From JBARCX01 sp049794535 (GTDB lineage Bacteria > Pseudomonadota > Gammaproteobacteria > Xanthomonadales > Rhodanobacteraceae), in NCBI GenBank assembly GCA_049794535.1, contig JBARCX010000348.1:1-29836 (forward strand): 29,836 nt of DNA, in the 5' to 3' direction. Both the position numbers and the translations under genes were made by a program. The notes under the pieces were generated by a model. It made no database searches. It was given only the letters and a program-made list of their open reading frames with translations, and was not told where the DNA came from. Shown here piece after piece: positions 15,435 to 24,291 of the stretch. Numbering within the stretch: position 1 is the first letter of the stretch; every line of letters starts with the position of its first letter.

Positions 15435-16007
15435 TCAGCGTAGCTGGGCGAGCTGCTGATCGCCCACGGTAAAACGCATCCGCAAATCGCCACTAAAGCC
15501 ATCGGGATGATCGGCGGGGACGGCAAAACGCCATTGCCGCACGGTATCGAGCGCATGGGCATCGAGCGTTGGATCGCCGCTGGAGGCAGCCAGCGTGGCA
15601 TCAGTCACATAACCACGGCCATCTAACGTGAGATGCAGCAGCACACGACCATCCAGGTGATGCCGCATCGCCTCATACGGCACCGATGTGGAAGGCATCG
15701 CGATCGGCACCAGCTCCGGCGGAGGTAGTACCTCAGCCTGCGCATCGACAACCGAGGGCACCATCACCGGACGGCTCGGAGCGTAAGCGATCGCACGCCA
15801 TGCCGTTCGCTCTGGTACCTGTCGTGCGTGATGCGGTAGTGCTTTCGCGCTGTGATGTTTTACGGGTGCCGATGCAAGCATCGCAGTTTGGACATGCCGG
15901 GCCGGCCCTTCCCAGCCGACGGTCTGCTCGCTCAACCACGCCGTGCCGCCCACACCCATCGCCAGCGCCAACAGACTTAAACCGGTGGTGGTGCGCAGAC
16001 GGAGCAT
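15435..16007 (-). CDS. TonB-like energy-transducer family protein
   Basis: 190 residues: a short N-terminus, one membrane anchor at about residues 9-25 (GLSLLALAMGVGGTAWL), a basic/Pro-containing periplasmic linker, and a TonB C-terminal domain at about 95-180. The domain shows the typical VPYEAMRHHLDGRVLLHLTLDGRGYVTDATL and ALDTVRQWRFAVP. TonB proteins couple proton motive force to outer-membrane receptors, but single-domain relatives without exbB/exbD often serve other envelope roles. Neither partner gene is nearby. It lies 33 bp downstream of the thiolase on the same strand, so co-transcription is likely. Its TGA abuts the convergent clsC stop with no spacer. Confidence 0.85.
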   Translation of the reverse strand: MLRLRTTTGLSLLALAMGVGGTAWLSEQTVGWEGPARHVQTAMLASAPVKHHSAKALPHHARQVPERTAWRAIAYAPSRPVMVPSVVDAQAEVLPPPELVPIAMPSTSVPYEAMRHHLDGRVLLHLTLDGRGYVTDATLAASSGDPTLDAHALDTVRQWRFAVPADHPDGFSGDLRMRFTVGDQQLAQLR

Positions 16008-16040
16008 GGCTGAATTATCCGAGCGTCTACACGCCAGGTA

Positions 16041-17327
16041 TCAAGGACGCTCAAGAATCGCGGTAACGCCCATACCGCCCGCCGTGCAGATCGAAATCAA
16101 ACCACGACCCGAGCCCTTCTGTTCCAGCAGCTTGGCCAACGTGGCGATGATTCGCGCGCCGGTGGCAGCGAAGGGATGACCTGCAGCCAGACTCGAGCCG
16201 TGCACGTTGAGCTTGGCCGGATCGATCGAACCGAGCGGCTTATCGCGACCCAGGCGGTTCTTGCAGTAATCGGCCGACTCCCACGCACGCAGCGTACACA
16301 GCACCTGCGCGGCGAATGCCTCGTGGATCTCGTAGTAGTCGAAATCCTGCAGCGTGAGGCCATGCCGATCGAGCATGCGCGGTACGGCGATGGTCGGCGC
16401 CATCAATAAGCCCTCGCCATGCACGAAATCCACGGCAGCGACCTCGGCATCACGCAGATAGGCCTGCACTTTCAAGCCGCGCTGGGCCGCCCATTCGTCG
16501 GTAGCCAACAACACGGCGGCGGCACCATCGGACAAACCGGTGGAATTGCCGGCGGTGAGCGTGCCATGACCCGAGGTCTTGTCGAACGCGGGCTTCAGTG
16601 AGGCCAACTTTTCCAATGTTGAGTCGGGACGCAGAAAACCATCGCGCTTCAAACCACGAAACGGCACGATCAAGTCATCGAAGAATCCCGCTTCGTATGC
16701 GGCGGCGAGCTTGCGGTGGCTTTCCAGCGCAAGCGTGTCCTGCGCTTCGCGACTCACGTGCCATTCCTTCGCCATCTTCTCGCAGTGGTCGCCCATCGAC
16801 ATACCGGTGCGTGGCTCGGCCACCCCTGGGAACGCGGGTTTCAGTTCGCGGAACGAAAAGCCGCGCAATGCCACCTTCAGCTTATCCATCGGCGTCTTCG
16901 CGCGATTGATCGCCAACATGCGCTTACGCAGCCGCGTGCCATAAACGATCGGCACGTCGCTGGTGGTGTCGGAGCCGCCGGCAATGCCGGCCTCGATCTG
17001 CCCCGCCGCAATCTTGCTGGCGACGATGATCGCGTTATCCAGCGAAGTACCGCAGGCGCGGGCAGTGGTGATGCCCGGGGTGGTCGGTGCCAGACCGGAG
17101 GACAGCAGCGCCTCGCGTGCCAAGTTCCACTCCGAGGAGTGCTTCATGACCGCGCCCAGCGCCACCTCACCCAACTCCACCCCATGCAGACCGAAGCGTT
17201 CGACCAGCGAACCGAGCACCTTCACCGACATGCCGAAGTTACCCACATCGGCATAGGCGGTGTTGTTGCGGCAGAACGGAATGCGCACACCACCGATCAC
17301 ACCGACCCGCTTCTGCATGTTTTCCAT
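16041..17327 (-). CDS. Acetyl-CoA C-acyltransferase (thiolase, FadI-like)
   Basis: 428-residue thiolase that condenses or cleaves acyl-CoA and acetyl-CoA. The acyl-enzyme Cys is C92 in TTARACGTS. The IHEAFAAQ motif (His rather than the Asn of many thiolases, as in FadI-type enzymes), GHPFAATGAR and the C-terminal CTAGGMG complete the active site. Length and the long loop LRKRMLAINRAKTPMDKLK match the FadI/trifunctional-protein beta-like subgroup rather than PhaA. No fadJ-type partner lies adjacent. ATG 17327 is used; ATG 17318 is also possible since AGGA sits two or eleven bases away respectively. It could supply acetoacetyl-CoA or take part in beta-oxidation, and it is followed by the TonB-like gene. 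Confidence 0.92.
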   Translation of the reverse strand: MENMQKRVGVIGGVRIPFCRNNTAYADVGNFGMSVKVLGSLVERFGLHGVELGEVALGAVMKHSSEWNLAREALLSSGLAPTTPGITTARACGTSLDNAIIVASKIAAGQIEAGIAGGSDTTSDVPIVYGTRLRKRMLAINRAKTPMDKLKVALRGFSFRELKPAFPGVAEPRTGMSMGDHCEKMAKEWHVSREAQDTLALESHRKLAAAYEAGFFDDLIVPFRGLKRDGFLRPDSTLEKLASLKPAFDKTSGHGTLTAGNSTGLSDGAAAVLLATDEWAAQRGLKVQAYLRDAEVAAVDFVHGEGLLMAPTIAVPRMLDRHGLTLQDFDYYEIHEAFAAQVLCTLRAWESADYCKNRLGRDKPLGSIDPAKLNVHGSSLAAGHPFAATGARIIATLAKLLEQKGSGRGLISICTAGGMGVTAILERP

Positions 17328-17434
17328 AGTCCTGCTGTCCGTAAGACGCTTGATCTGGCAAGGCTAACCCGCTCTGCGATGCGGCGAAAGCCCGAAAGCG
17401 TGAATGCTAGACTTGATCCCCTTTGTCGTTCGGA

Positions 17435-18586
17435 ATGGTTCACGTGGAAGCAACGCCACCGCTCGCCCTACCCGCCGTACTGGCGCTGGAGCTGTCATCC
17501 GGCGAAACGCTGCGTCAGCTCACGCTGAGCCGCGACGAGGCGGCCGAATTGGCCGAGCTCATTGCCGCTGACCTGCACGCACTGGTGCCACAGGTAAGCG
17601 AGGCCCGCCTTGCACTAGCCGGTGCCTTGTTCGACACGGTGGAGCTGCTGCGCCCCGGCTTTCCCGTATGGGCCACGCTGGATGAGCTGGCACGACGCGT
17701 GCCACGCGGCCATCTGGAGAACGTGGTGGCCTTTGGCACACACGACGGTCACATGCCGGCGCAGCCGCTGGAGCCTGACACCGCCTATGCCGACGGCCCG
17801 ATGCGCCTGCTGCCGCTGAGCCTGCTGGTACCCGAATCACTGGCCGAAGCGCTATCCGAGAAACTGGAAGTCGAACTGGTCGGCAGGGGCGAGGCCGGTC
17901 CACGTACCGCCGACTGGCTGATGCGCACGCTAGGTGTGCAGCTGGAGCATGTGCGCTACCTCAGCCGCAACGATCTGCTCGCCCTCACCTGCGTGCAGTA
18001 CGAACACGTGAATCTGGCATCACTGTGGACCCTGCTGGAAGCGGCACTGCTCACGCCCTACCGCGAAGAAAGTACGCTCACGGCGCGCGGCCTGGCGCTG
18101 CACTACGCCTCCGGCCAAATACAGGCACAGTCGCTAGCGTCGTGGCTACGGACGGAATCGACCACGACCGGGCAACGCACGCACGATTTCGCAGGCGTGG
18201 TGTTTGAACTTCGCCAGTACGCAGCCCTGCTCGAAGCACACGGCTTGCCGCTGGTATTGCTGGCGAACGAGGGGCATGACGTTACCGCCGGGGCCGGTTA
18301 CCTGACCGAGACATTCGCCCATGCCGAACCCGGTTACGACGCACCCACCCTCTTCGCACACGAGGCCCCTGGCCTGGGCGTGGTAGCCGTCACCGTCGCC
18401 CAGCGCGGCGACGGTGGTCGCGCACGCGTGCTGGCACAGGGTTACCCGCTACAACCGTCCGCATTGGGCCCACTGGTCACCGCCTTGGCCGATCAGCACG
18501 GCATTCCAGCCGAATTGCATGCCTTGGGTCGCATTTTGCTCGACGATAAGGGGCAGCTCAGCGCACCGGCTACGCCGCTGCACTAA
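17435..18586 (+). CDS. Conserved protein of unknown function (about 383 residues)
   Basis: Soluble Ala/Leu-rich protein without a signal peptide or membrane segments. The N-terminal third is acidic and helical; a later part (about 250-370) has alternating strands such as GLPLVLLANEGHDVTAGAG and GLGVVAVTVAQRGDGGRARVLAQGY. I recognise no family or catalytic motif. The frame is open to a TTG at 17423; ATG 17435 is chosen, but no convincing ribosome-binding site is visible, and GTG 17444 is also possible. Coding is well supported by uninterrupted length and codon use like the neighbours. It is divergent from the thiolase, with about 107 bp between, and is followed by hairpin 18600-18621. Confidence 0.75.
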   Translation: MVHVEATPPLALPAVLALELSSGETLRQLTLSRDEAAELAELIAADLHALVPQVSEARLALAGALFDTVELLRPGFPVWATLDELARRVPRGHLENVVAFGTHDGHMPAQPLEPDTAYADGPMRLLPLSLLVPESLAEALSEKLEVELVGRGEAGPRTADWLMRTLGVQLEHVRYLSRNDLLALTCVQYEHVNLASLWTLLEAALLTPYREESTLTARGLALHYASGQIQAQSLASWLRTESTTTGQRTHDFAGVVFELRQYAALLEAHGLPLVLLANEGHDVTAGAGYLTETFAHAEPGYDAPTLFAHEAPGLGVVAVTVAQRGDGGRARVLAQGYPLQPSALGPLVTALADQHGIPAELHALGRILLDDKGQLSAPATPLH

Positions 18587-18599
18587 GAGCCGCTATCTC

Positions 18600-18621
18600 G
18601 CTCCCTGCGCAAGCAGGGAGC
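18600..18621 (+). terminator. Hairpin after the unknown gene
   Basis: Perfect 9-bp stem GCTCCCTGC/GCAGGGAGC closed by a GCAA tetraloop (GNRA type), 13 bp past the stop codon. No T-run follows, so it is a terminator or 3'-stabilising hairpin of moderate certainty. Confidence 0.55.
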
Positions 18622-18665
18622 CGGTGCCCACGTCGCCTGCCTGTAAGGCTGCCGACAGCTGGTCC

Positions 18666-18709
18666 GCCATCTCATTCCTGCCCTAACAAACGCCTAGCCA
18701 TGAGATGGC
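18666..18709. promoter_or_regulatory. Inverted repeat upstream of the PAS-GGDEF-EAL gene
   Basis: Perfect 10-bp arms GCCATCTCAT (18666-18675) and ATGAGATGGC (18700-18709) separated by 24 bases. The repeat ends 57 bp before the chosen ATG. It may be an operator with widely spaced half-sites or a 5'-leader hairpin; nothing decides between these. Confidence 0.5.
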
Positions 18710-18766
18710 TATCCGGCGCATGATGTGGGGATACGGAAAGCGACCGGTCATCCCTGGCAAGCGGAC

Positions 18767-21253
18767 ATGTCTACGGCAGCGCACCCTAACGATGGCGATC
18801 AGTCTGCCAAACTGCTCACGCAGGATCTGGCCGGGCATGTATTGCACGGCACACCCGCATTAATCATGTATATCGACGCCGGGCAACGCTTCCGTTTCGC
18901 CAACGAAACGCTACGCCGCTGGTTCGATATCGCCCCCGAAAAAATAGTCGGTCGCCGCGTCAATGAAGTATTCGATGTCGCGAGCTACCTGAGCGCCCAT
19001 GCCGCCCTGCTTCAAGGGTTAGCCGGCCAAGCAGCCAGCTACGAAGGCAACCTGTTCAACGGCGTGACACGTCGCTACGTGCACGGCACCTTTCAACCAG
19101 ACCTCGACGAACACGGTCAGGTGCGTGGTGTATTCACAGCATTCACCGACATTACCGAACGGCACGAGCTCGAGCTTCAGTTGCGCGAAAGCGAGCAGCG
19201 TTTCTTCCACGCCTTTCAGAACGCCGCCATCGGCATGGCGCTGATTGTTCCGGGCGGGCATTTCCAACGCGTCAATGCGGCACTGTGCGCGATGCTTGGC
19301 TATAGCGAAGAAGAAATGCTCGCGCTTACCTGGCAGGAGATCACCCACCCAGACGATCTCGCCACCAGCATGGCGCTGGCGGCGCAGGTTATTGACGGCA
19401 CGCGTGATGCGTACCACACCGACAAGCGCTACATGCATCACGATGGCCATGCGGTGCATGTGCAGTTGAGCGTGTCGCTGGTGCGCAACGAAGCCGGGCA
19501 GCTGCGTTATGTCGTTGTCCAGGTGCAGGACATCAGTCAACGCAAGCAATTCGAGGAGGCCTTGTTCCGCGAACGTCAGCTGGCCGAAGTCACCCTGAAT
19601 TCGATTGGTGATGCAGTGATCACCACGGATCTCGCACTGCACGTCACCTCGCTCAACCCGATCGCGGAGGCGATGACGGGCTGGTCCAGTCGCGAAGCCA
19701 AGGGCCGACCGATGGACGAGGTATTCCATCTGCGCGACACGGACAGCGGGGAGCCGATCGGCAATCCACTGCGTGAGGCGATTCGACGCAACGCCATCGT
19801 CGACCTCGCCGGCAGGGCGTCGCTGGTCCATCGCAATGGCTTCGAAACATCGATCGAGGATTCCGCCGCGCCCATCCACGATCATGCCGGCAACGTTATT
19901 GGTGGCGTACTGGTATGCCATGACGTCAGCGAGAACCGCACGCTGGCGCTCAAGATGATTCACCTTACCCAGCACGACACGCTCACCGGCTTACCCAACC
20001 GTGGCCTGCTACCCGCACGCATTGAGCAAGCGGTGAATCTGGCGATACAGCGCAACCAACATTGCGCCCTGCTCTATCTCGATCTTGATCACTTCCGACG
20101 CATCAACGAAACGCTCGGCTACAGCGGTGGCGACCAGATGATGCAGGCGATCGCCCTGCAGATCCGCCTTGCACTGCGCGATAGCGATGATCTGGTATGC
20201 CGCTACAGCGGCGATGAATTCGTGGTGCTGCTACCGCGTGTGGAGGAAGCCAGCGAAGCGGCCAGCCTCGCGCAGAAGTTGCTGCGGCAATGCGCGCAAA
20301 CCACCTTACCCGGCATGCCGGCTTTGCATATTGGGGCGAGCATCGGCATCAGCATGTTCCCCGACGATGCGAGTAACGCGGAGGCCTTGTTGCGCAATGC
20401 CGATGCCGCGATGTTCGAGGTGAAGATGCAAGGCCGTGGCGGCTATCGCTTCTTCGCCCCATCGATGACTGAGCGCACCAGTGCGCGACAACGCATCGAA
20501 AGCGCACTGCGTGAAGCGCTCGCACGCGACGAACTGTCGTTGCACTACCAGCCCAAAGTCGATGCCGGCACCGGCCGCATCGTTGGTGCCGAAGCACTGT
20601 TGCGCTTGCAGAGCGATGGCCGCGATATCTTCGTGCCAGACCAGTTCATCCCCGTGGCTGAGGACAGCGGGCTGATCCTGTCGATTGGTAGCTGGGTGCT
20701 GCGCCAAGCTTGTCGGCAGGTACGGCAGTGGCAGCAGCGGCAACGACCGATCCCGATCTCCGTAAACGTCTCACCACTGCAGTTTCAGCATCCGCATTTC
20801 TACAACCAGCTCGACGCCATACTGACCGAATACGCCATAGCTCCCGGCCTGCTCGAGCTGGAGCTGACCGAACGCATGGTGATGTCCGGCGGCGATGCCA
20901 TTACGCGGCTACTGGAGCGCATCCGGCAACGCGGCGTACGCTTATCGCTGGACGACTTTGGCACGGGTTACTGCAGCCTGTCCTATCTCAAACACTTTCC
21001 GGTCGATGCGCTAAAGATCGACCGTGCCTTTGTGCGCGATATCGCCACCGACCCCGACACGGCCGCCATCACCAGCGCGATCATCGCCATGGCGCGCAGC
21101 CTCAACAAAGAAGTGATCGCAGAAGGTGTGGAGACCGTTGTGCAAAGCAACTTTCTTCGCGATGCAGGCTGCTCGCAGCTACAAGGCTTCCTCTACGGCG
21201 CACCGATGCCGGCGGCATCGTTGGAGCAACGGCTGGCCGAACAGTCGGTCTAG
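18767..21253 (+). CDS. PAS-PAS-PAS-GGDEF-EAL cyclic-di-GMP signalling protein
   Basis: 828-residue cytoplasmic sensor. Three PAS modules lie at about 24-135, 142-260 and 270-392 (each ending in an FTDITERHE-, VQDISQRKQ- or CHDVSENRT-type strand). They are followed by a GGDEF domain (about 397-565) and an EAL domain (about 575-825). The GGDEF signature reads S-G-D-E-F (481-485). The EAL domain keeps EALLR (609-613), NVSP, ELTER, DDFGTG (729-734), the LKIDR lysine and AEGVET, so phosphodiesterase activity (c-di-GMP to pGpG) is expected. ATG 18767 is chosen; an upstream in-frame GTG at 18725 lacks a ribosome-binding site. No membrane segments are visible. The PAS ligand is unknown. It is convergent with the acetyltransferase. 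Confidence 0.95.
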   Translation: MSTAAHPNDGDQSAKLLTQDLAGHVLHGTPALIMYIDAGQRFRFANETLRRWFDIAPEKIVGRRVNEVFDVASYLSAHAALLQGLAGQAASYEGNLFNGVTRRYVHGTFQPDLDEHGQVRGVFTAFTDITERHELELQLRESEQRFFHAFQNAAIGMALIVPGGHFQRVNAALCAMLGYSEEEMLALTWQEITHPDDLATSMALAAQVIDGTRDAYHTDKRYMHHDGHAVHVQLSVSLVRNEAGQLRYVVVQVQDISQRKQFEEALFRERQLAEVTLNSIGDAVITTDLALHVTSLNPIAEAMTGWSSREAKGRPMDEVFHLRDTDSGEPIGNPLREAIRRNAIVDLAGRASLVHRNGFETSIEDSAAPIHDHAGNVIGGVLVCHDVSENRTLALKMIHLTQHDTLTGLPNRGLLPARIEQAVNLAIQRNQHCALLYLDLDHFRRINETLGYSGGDQMMQAIALQIRLALRDSDDLVCRYSGDEFVVLLPRVEEASEAASLAQKLLRQCAQTTLPGMPALHIGASIGISMFPDDASNAEALLRNADAAMFEVKMQGRGGYRFFAPSMTERTSARQRIESALREALARDELSLHYQPKVDAGTGRIVGAEALLRLQSDGRDIFVPDQFIPVAEDSGLILSIGSWVLRQACRQVRQWQQRQRPIPISVNVSPLQFQHPHFYNQLDAILTEYAIAPGLLELELTERMVMSGGDAITRLLERIRQRGVRLSLDDFGTGYCSLSYLKHFPVDALKIDRAFVRDIATDPDTAAITSAIIAMARSLNKEVIAEGVETVVQSNFLRDAGCSQLQGFLYGAPMPAASLEQRLAEQSV

Positions 21254-21265
21254 CCGCGTCCAGAC

Positions 21266-21718
21266 TTAGATCAACTGCTCGTACATAAAGTAATGGCAGC
21301 GCTCCATGCCAAGCCCCTCATACGTGCTCTGCGCGCGATGATTTTCAGTTTCCACATACAGCCGCAAGCCGACGGCTTTTGCAGCATGAGCACGCCGTGA
21401 CGCTTCGGCATACAACGCACGGAAAACACCACCGCGACGCGCTGACGCAACCACGTACACACTCTGAATCCACCAAAAGTCGCCGCAACGCCAATCACTC
21501 CATTCGTAGGTAACCAGCAGGCAACCTACCGCGGCGCCGTCCATTTCGGCGACCAGATAAAAGCCGCGTCGCGGTTCGTCGAACACCGCGGTGACGCCGC
21601 GTTCAAGCACGGCCGGATCGAGTTGCTTCGCTTCGGTTTCCCACGCCATGGCGGCATTCCATGTCACCAGCGACGCAATGTCGCTCCGTATGGCAGGGCG
21701 GATGTGAAGCTCAGACAT
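21266..21718 (-). CDS. GNAT-family N-acetyltransferase
   Basis: 150-residue acetyl-CoA-dependent acetyltransferase. It starts MSELHIRPAIRSDIASL, typical of GNAT proteins. The core has strand 4 FWWIQSVYVVASARRGGVFRAL, where the acetyl-CoA pyrophosphate loop (normally Q/R-x-x-G-x-G/A) reads RRGGVF. It then has AVGLRLYVETENHRAQSTYEGLGMERCHYFMYE, a classical ending of the family. The substrate is unknown; small amines or protein N-termini are possible. ATG 21718 is chosen because GGAGA lies seven bases upstream, whereas an ATG six bases earlier would be too close to it. It lies downstream of ntrC on the same strand, separated by 38 bp. Confidence 0.92.
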   Translation of the reverse strand: MSELHIRPAIRSDIASLVTWNAAMAWETEAKQLDPAVLERGVTAVFDEPRRGFYLVAEMDGAAVGCLLVTYEWSDWRCGDFWWIQSVYVVASARRGGVFRALYAEASRRAHAAKAVGLRLYVETENHRAQSTYEGLGMERCHYFMYEQLI

Positions 21719-21756
21719 ATACATTTCTCCGGATAACGAGGCAACGCGACTCAGCG

Positions 21757-23148
21757 TCAAGAACGCCGCGTACGCGAGGCCCCAAGCTTGCGGGTAAGCG
21801 TGTTGCGCCCCACGCCAAGCGCAGCTGCCGCATGCTGGCGATGACCTTCATGAGCGGCTAGCGCGGCCTCCAGCAATACACGATCAAGCGCATCGCGGGC
21901 ACGCGTATGAATATCGGTTTCGTCGTTTGCCAGCGCCTGAGTAGCCCAGTCACGCAGCGCATCGGTCCAGTCGCCGTGGGCACTGACCACATCGGCACCG
22001 AGATCCGCCGGCAAAATTTCTGCGCCCGGCGCAATCACAGCAAGCCGACGGCACAGATTTTCCAGTTCGCGCACATTGCCGGGGAAATCCCGCTGAGCAA
22101 CCGCCTTCAGTGTTGCCTTCGCGAAGCGTTTCGGCGACTGCTTCAATTCCTGCGCCGCCGTCGCCAGAAAATGTTGCGCGAGTAGCGGGATGTCAGCACG
22201 TCGGTTACGCAGTGGCGGCAGCTCAATGCGCACCACATCCAGGCGGTGCTTGAGATCCGCACGGAACTGACCCGTTGCGACACGCCCATCGAGGTCCTGA
22301 TGAGTTGCCGCAACGATGCGTACGTTACAGCGGATCAATTCACGGCCACCCACACGATAGAACTCGCCACCCGCGAGTACGCGGAGCAGACGTGTCTGCA
22401 ACACCAGCGGCATGTCACCAATTTCGTCGAGGAACAGCGTGCCACCCTCGGCCTGTTCGAATCGCCCCGCCACGCGGCGAGCCGCGCCGGTGAATGCGCC
22501 AGCTTCGTGTCCGAATAGCTCGCTTTCCAACAACTCGCTAGGAATCGCCGCCGTATTGAGCGCCACGAAAGGCTTGCTGCGACGCGCGCTTTCTTCGTGC
22601 AGCGCACGCGCTACCAGTTCCTTGCCGGTACCGGTCTCGCCGGTAATCAGTACATTGAGATCACTCGCTGCAATGCGACCGATCAGGCGGAACACCTCAC
22701 GCATCGGCGCGCTTTCGCCGAGCAAAGCATGGTTCGGCGCAATCTTGTCGCTCGGCGCGACCGCTGAACTCGATGCATCGACCAAGGCACGCTGCACGGC
22801 TGCCACCGCTTGATCCAGATCGAACGGCTTCGCAAGATAATCCACTGCACCCGCGCGATACGCCGCGGCCGTGGTCGCGACATCGGTGTATGCGCTCATC
22901 ACGATCACCGGGCCGATACCCTGCGCCTGCAAATCACCAAGCAAGCTCAAGCCATCCTCGCCCGGCATGCGCACATCGGTGAGCAACAGTGCAGGCCGCA
23001 TCTCGCGTAACGCAGCACGTACGGCAGCTACCTCACCGAATTCACGCACCCCCATACCTGCATCACGCAACGCTTCGGCCAGGACGAAACGTACGCCGCG
23101 ATCGTCGTCGACAATCCAGACTTCATCGTTACCGATCCGCTTACTCAT
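21757..23148 (-). CDS. ntrC: Nitrogen regulation response regulator NtrC
   Basis: 463-residue sigma-54 activator that switches on nitrogen-assimilation genes. The receiver domain (1-120) has the phosphate-accepting Asp58 in LLTDVRMPGEDG and the conserved Lys in YLAKPFDL. The AAA+ domain has Walker A GETGTGKE, the sigma-54 contact loop GAFTGA, and Walker B GGTLFLDEIGDMP. The C-terminus is a Fis-type helix-turn-helix (HRQHAAAALGVGRNTLTRKL). The frame is open far upstream, but that part overlaps ntrB; the ATG at 23148 overlaps the ntrB stop by eight bases (ATGAGTAA), indicating translational coupling. No glnA is in the window. Confidence 0.95.
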   Translation of the reverse strand: MSKRIGNDEVWIVDDDRGVRFVLAEALRDAGMGVREFGEVAAVRAALREMRPALLLTDVRMPGEDGLSLLGDLQAQGIGPVIVMSAYTDVATTAAAYRAGAVDYLAKPFDLDQAVAAVQRALVDASSSAVAPSDKIAPNHALLGESAPMREVFRLIGRIAASDLNVLITGETGTGKELVARALHEESARRSKPFVALNTAAIPSELLESELFGHEAGAFTGAARRVAGRFEQAEGGTLFLDEIGDMPLVLQTRLLRVLAGGEFYRVGGRELIRCNVRIVAATHQDLDGRVATGQFRADLKHRLDVVRIELPPLRNRRADIPLLAQHFLATAAQELKQSPKRFAKATLKAVAQRDFPGNVRELENLCRRLAVIAPGAEILPADLGADVVSAHGDWTDALRDWATQALANDETDIHTRARDALDRVLLEAALAAHEGHRQHAAAALGVGRNTLTRKLGASRTRRS

Positions 23149-24184
23149 GGGGACGTCCATTCGTGGAAGGCGCCACGTGCTCGCGTGGTGGCAAAGGCAG
23201 GTACAACGAAAACACTGTTTCGCCCGGTCGGCTGGCGTAACGCAACTCGCCACCGTGCTCGTGCGCGATCTCGCGCGATAGCGCCAGACCCAAGCCGCTA
23301 CCATCAGCGCGACCGGATACCAACGGCTCGAACAGCGTGCCGCGCAAAGCCGCAGGCACGCCGGGGCCATCATCGATCACATCGATCCGCAGCGCCCCGC
23401 GCAACATGCGTTGACCCAAACGCACCCCATGCTCGACGCGCGTGCGCAATGTGAGCGTGTGCGCACCGGACTCGATCGCATTACGCGCAAGGTTGAGCAA
23501 GATCTGCTGCAAGCGATCGGCATCGCCGTGCACATCAGGCAGGCTGGGGTCGTAATCGTGGCGCAGCGTCGGCGGCGATGACTCGGCCTGTAACAACTCG
23601 GCCAACCGTTCCAACAGTTGATGCGGATTCACCGGCCCAAGCCGTGGCGCTCCGTCATGATGCAGCAATCGATTGGCCAGCGTGGCGAGACGATCCGCCT
23701 CCGCAATGACCAACCCAGCTAACGCCTGGAGATCAGCGTCATCCAACCGCCGCTGCAACAGCTGCGCCGCACCGCGCAGGCCTGCCAGCGGATTCTTCAC
23801 CTCATGCGCAAAGCCACGCAGCGTGGCCGATAACGGCGAGACAGCGGCTACCGACTCACTCAACACGTGCACTTCAAGCAGCAAAATGGCGTCATCCAGC
23901 GGCTGCATCGAAACATCCATGCGACGCGTACCACCTGCGGCATCCACTACATCGACACCGCGTACCTGCAACGACCGCTGCTCGGCCAACGCACGCGCCG
24001 CCTGAGTGGAAATATCAGCCGCCGGCAGCAATCCCGCCAAGGGCACGCCCTGCGCGCTGCGCAAACCCAGCTCCAACAACTCAGCCAGTGCGGGATTGAT
24101 CCACTGCACGCGCAACTCGGCGTCGACCAAGGCCAACCCGGTCGTCATCTGCTTCGCCCACTCATGCCACGGCATCACGTCCAT
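23141..24184 (-). CDS. ntrB: Nitrogen regulation sensor histidine kinase NtrB
   Basis: 347-residue cytoplasmic kinase-phosphatase that controls NtrC in response to PII. An N-terminal PAS domain (about 8-115) includes TGLALVDAELRVQWINPALAELL. The H-box is GFAHEVKNPLAGLRGAAQLL with the phosphorylated His. The ATP-binding domain shows N-box LNLARNAIESG, G1 DVIDDGPGVP, the F-box, and G2 GSGLGLALS. No membrane segment is present, as expected for NtrB. The frame is open to 24316, but ATG 24184 (MDVMPWHEW) gives the family-like start; ATG 24175 is an alternative. The start lies within a TTGCACCA half-site. The next gene is ntrC, with overlapping stop and start. Confidence 0.94.
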   Translation of the reverse strand: MDVMPWHEWAKQMTTGLALVDAELRVQWINPALAELLELGLRSAQGVPLAGLLPAADISTQAARALAEQRSLQVRGVDVVDAAGGTRRMDVSMQPLDDAILLLEVHVLSESVAAVSPLSATLRGFAHEVKNPLAGLRGAAQLLQRRLDDADLQALAGLVIAEADRLATLANRLLHHDGAPRLGPVNPHQLLERLAELLQAESSPPTLRHDYDPSLPDVHGDADRLQQILLNLARNAIESGAHTLTLRTRVEHGVRLGQRMLRGALRIDVIDDGPGVPAALRGTLFEPLVSGRADGSGLGLALSREIAHEHGGELRYASRPGETVFSLYLPLPPREHVAPSTNGRPHE

Positions 24185-24223
24185 TGCACCATCATGGACA
24201 ATGATTCGATTTGGTGCAAATCG
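24184..24223. promoter_or_regulatory. NtrC-like half-sites and a palindrome between ntrB and the methyltransferase
   Basis: TTGCACCA (24184-24191) and TGGTGCAA (24212-24219) are exact inverted copies that match the NtrC half-site (TGCACC/GGTGCA), but with 20 bases between instead of the usual short spacer. The right arm is also the centre of a second palindrome, CGATTT-GGTGC-AAATCG (24207-24223). Located at the ntrB start codon and 69 bp before the methyltransferase ATG, it could control either gene. Binding is inferred. Confidence 0.5.
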
Positions 24224-24291
24224 GGATGGTCTCGCCTTGTCGCACACCTCCTCAGCGTGCTCCTGCCCCGGTAGTGGCCTACTATCACGCG

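Noticed and set aside
23149..23373. Upstream extension of ntrC
   Set aside because: It overlaps the end of ntrB in another frame; the 8-base ATG/TAA overlap at 23141-23148 is the usual coupled start.
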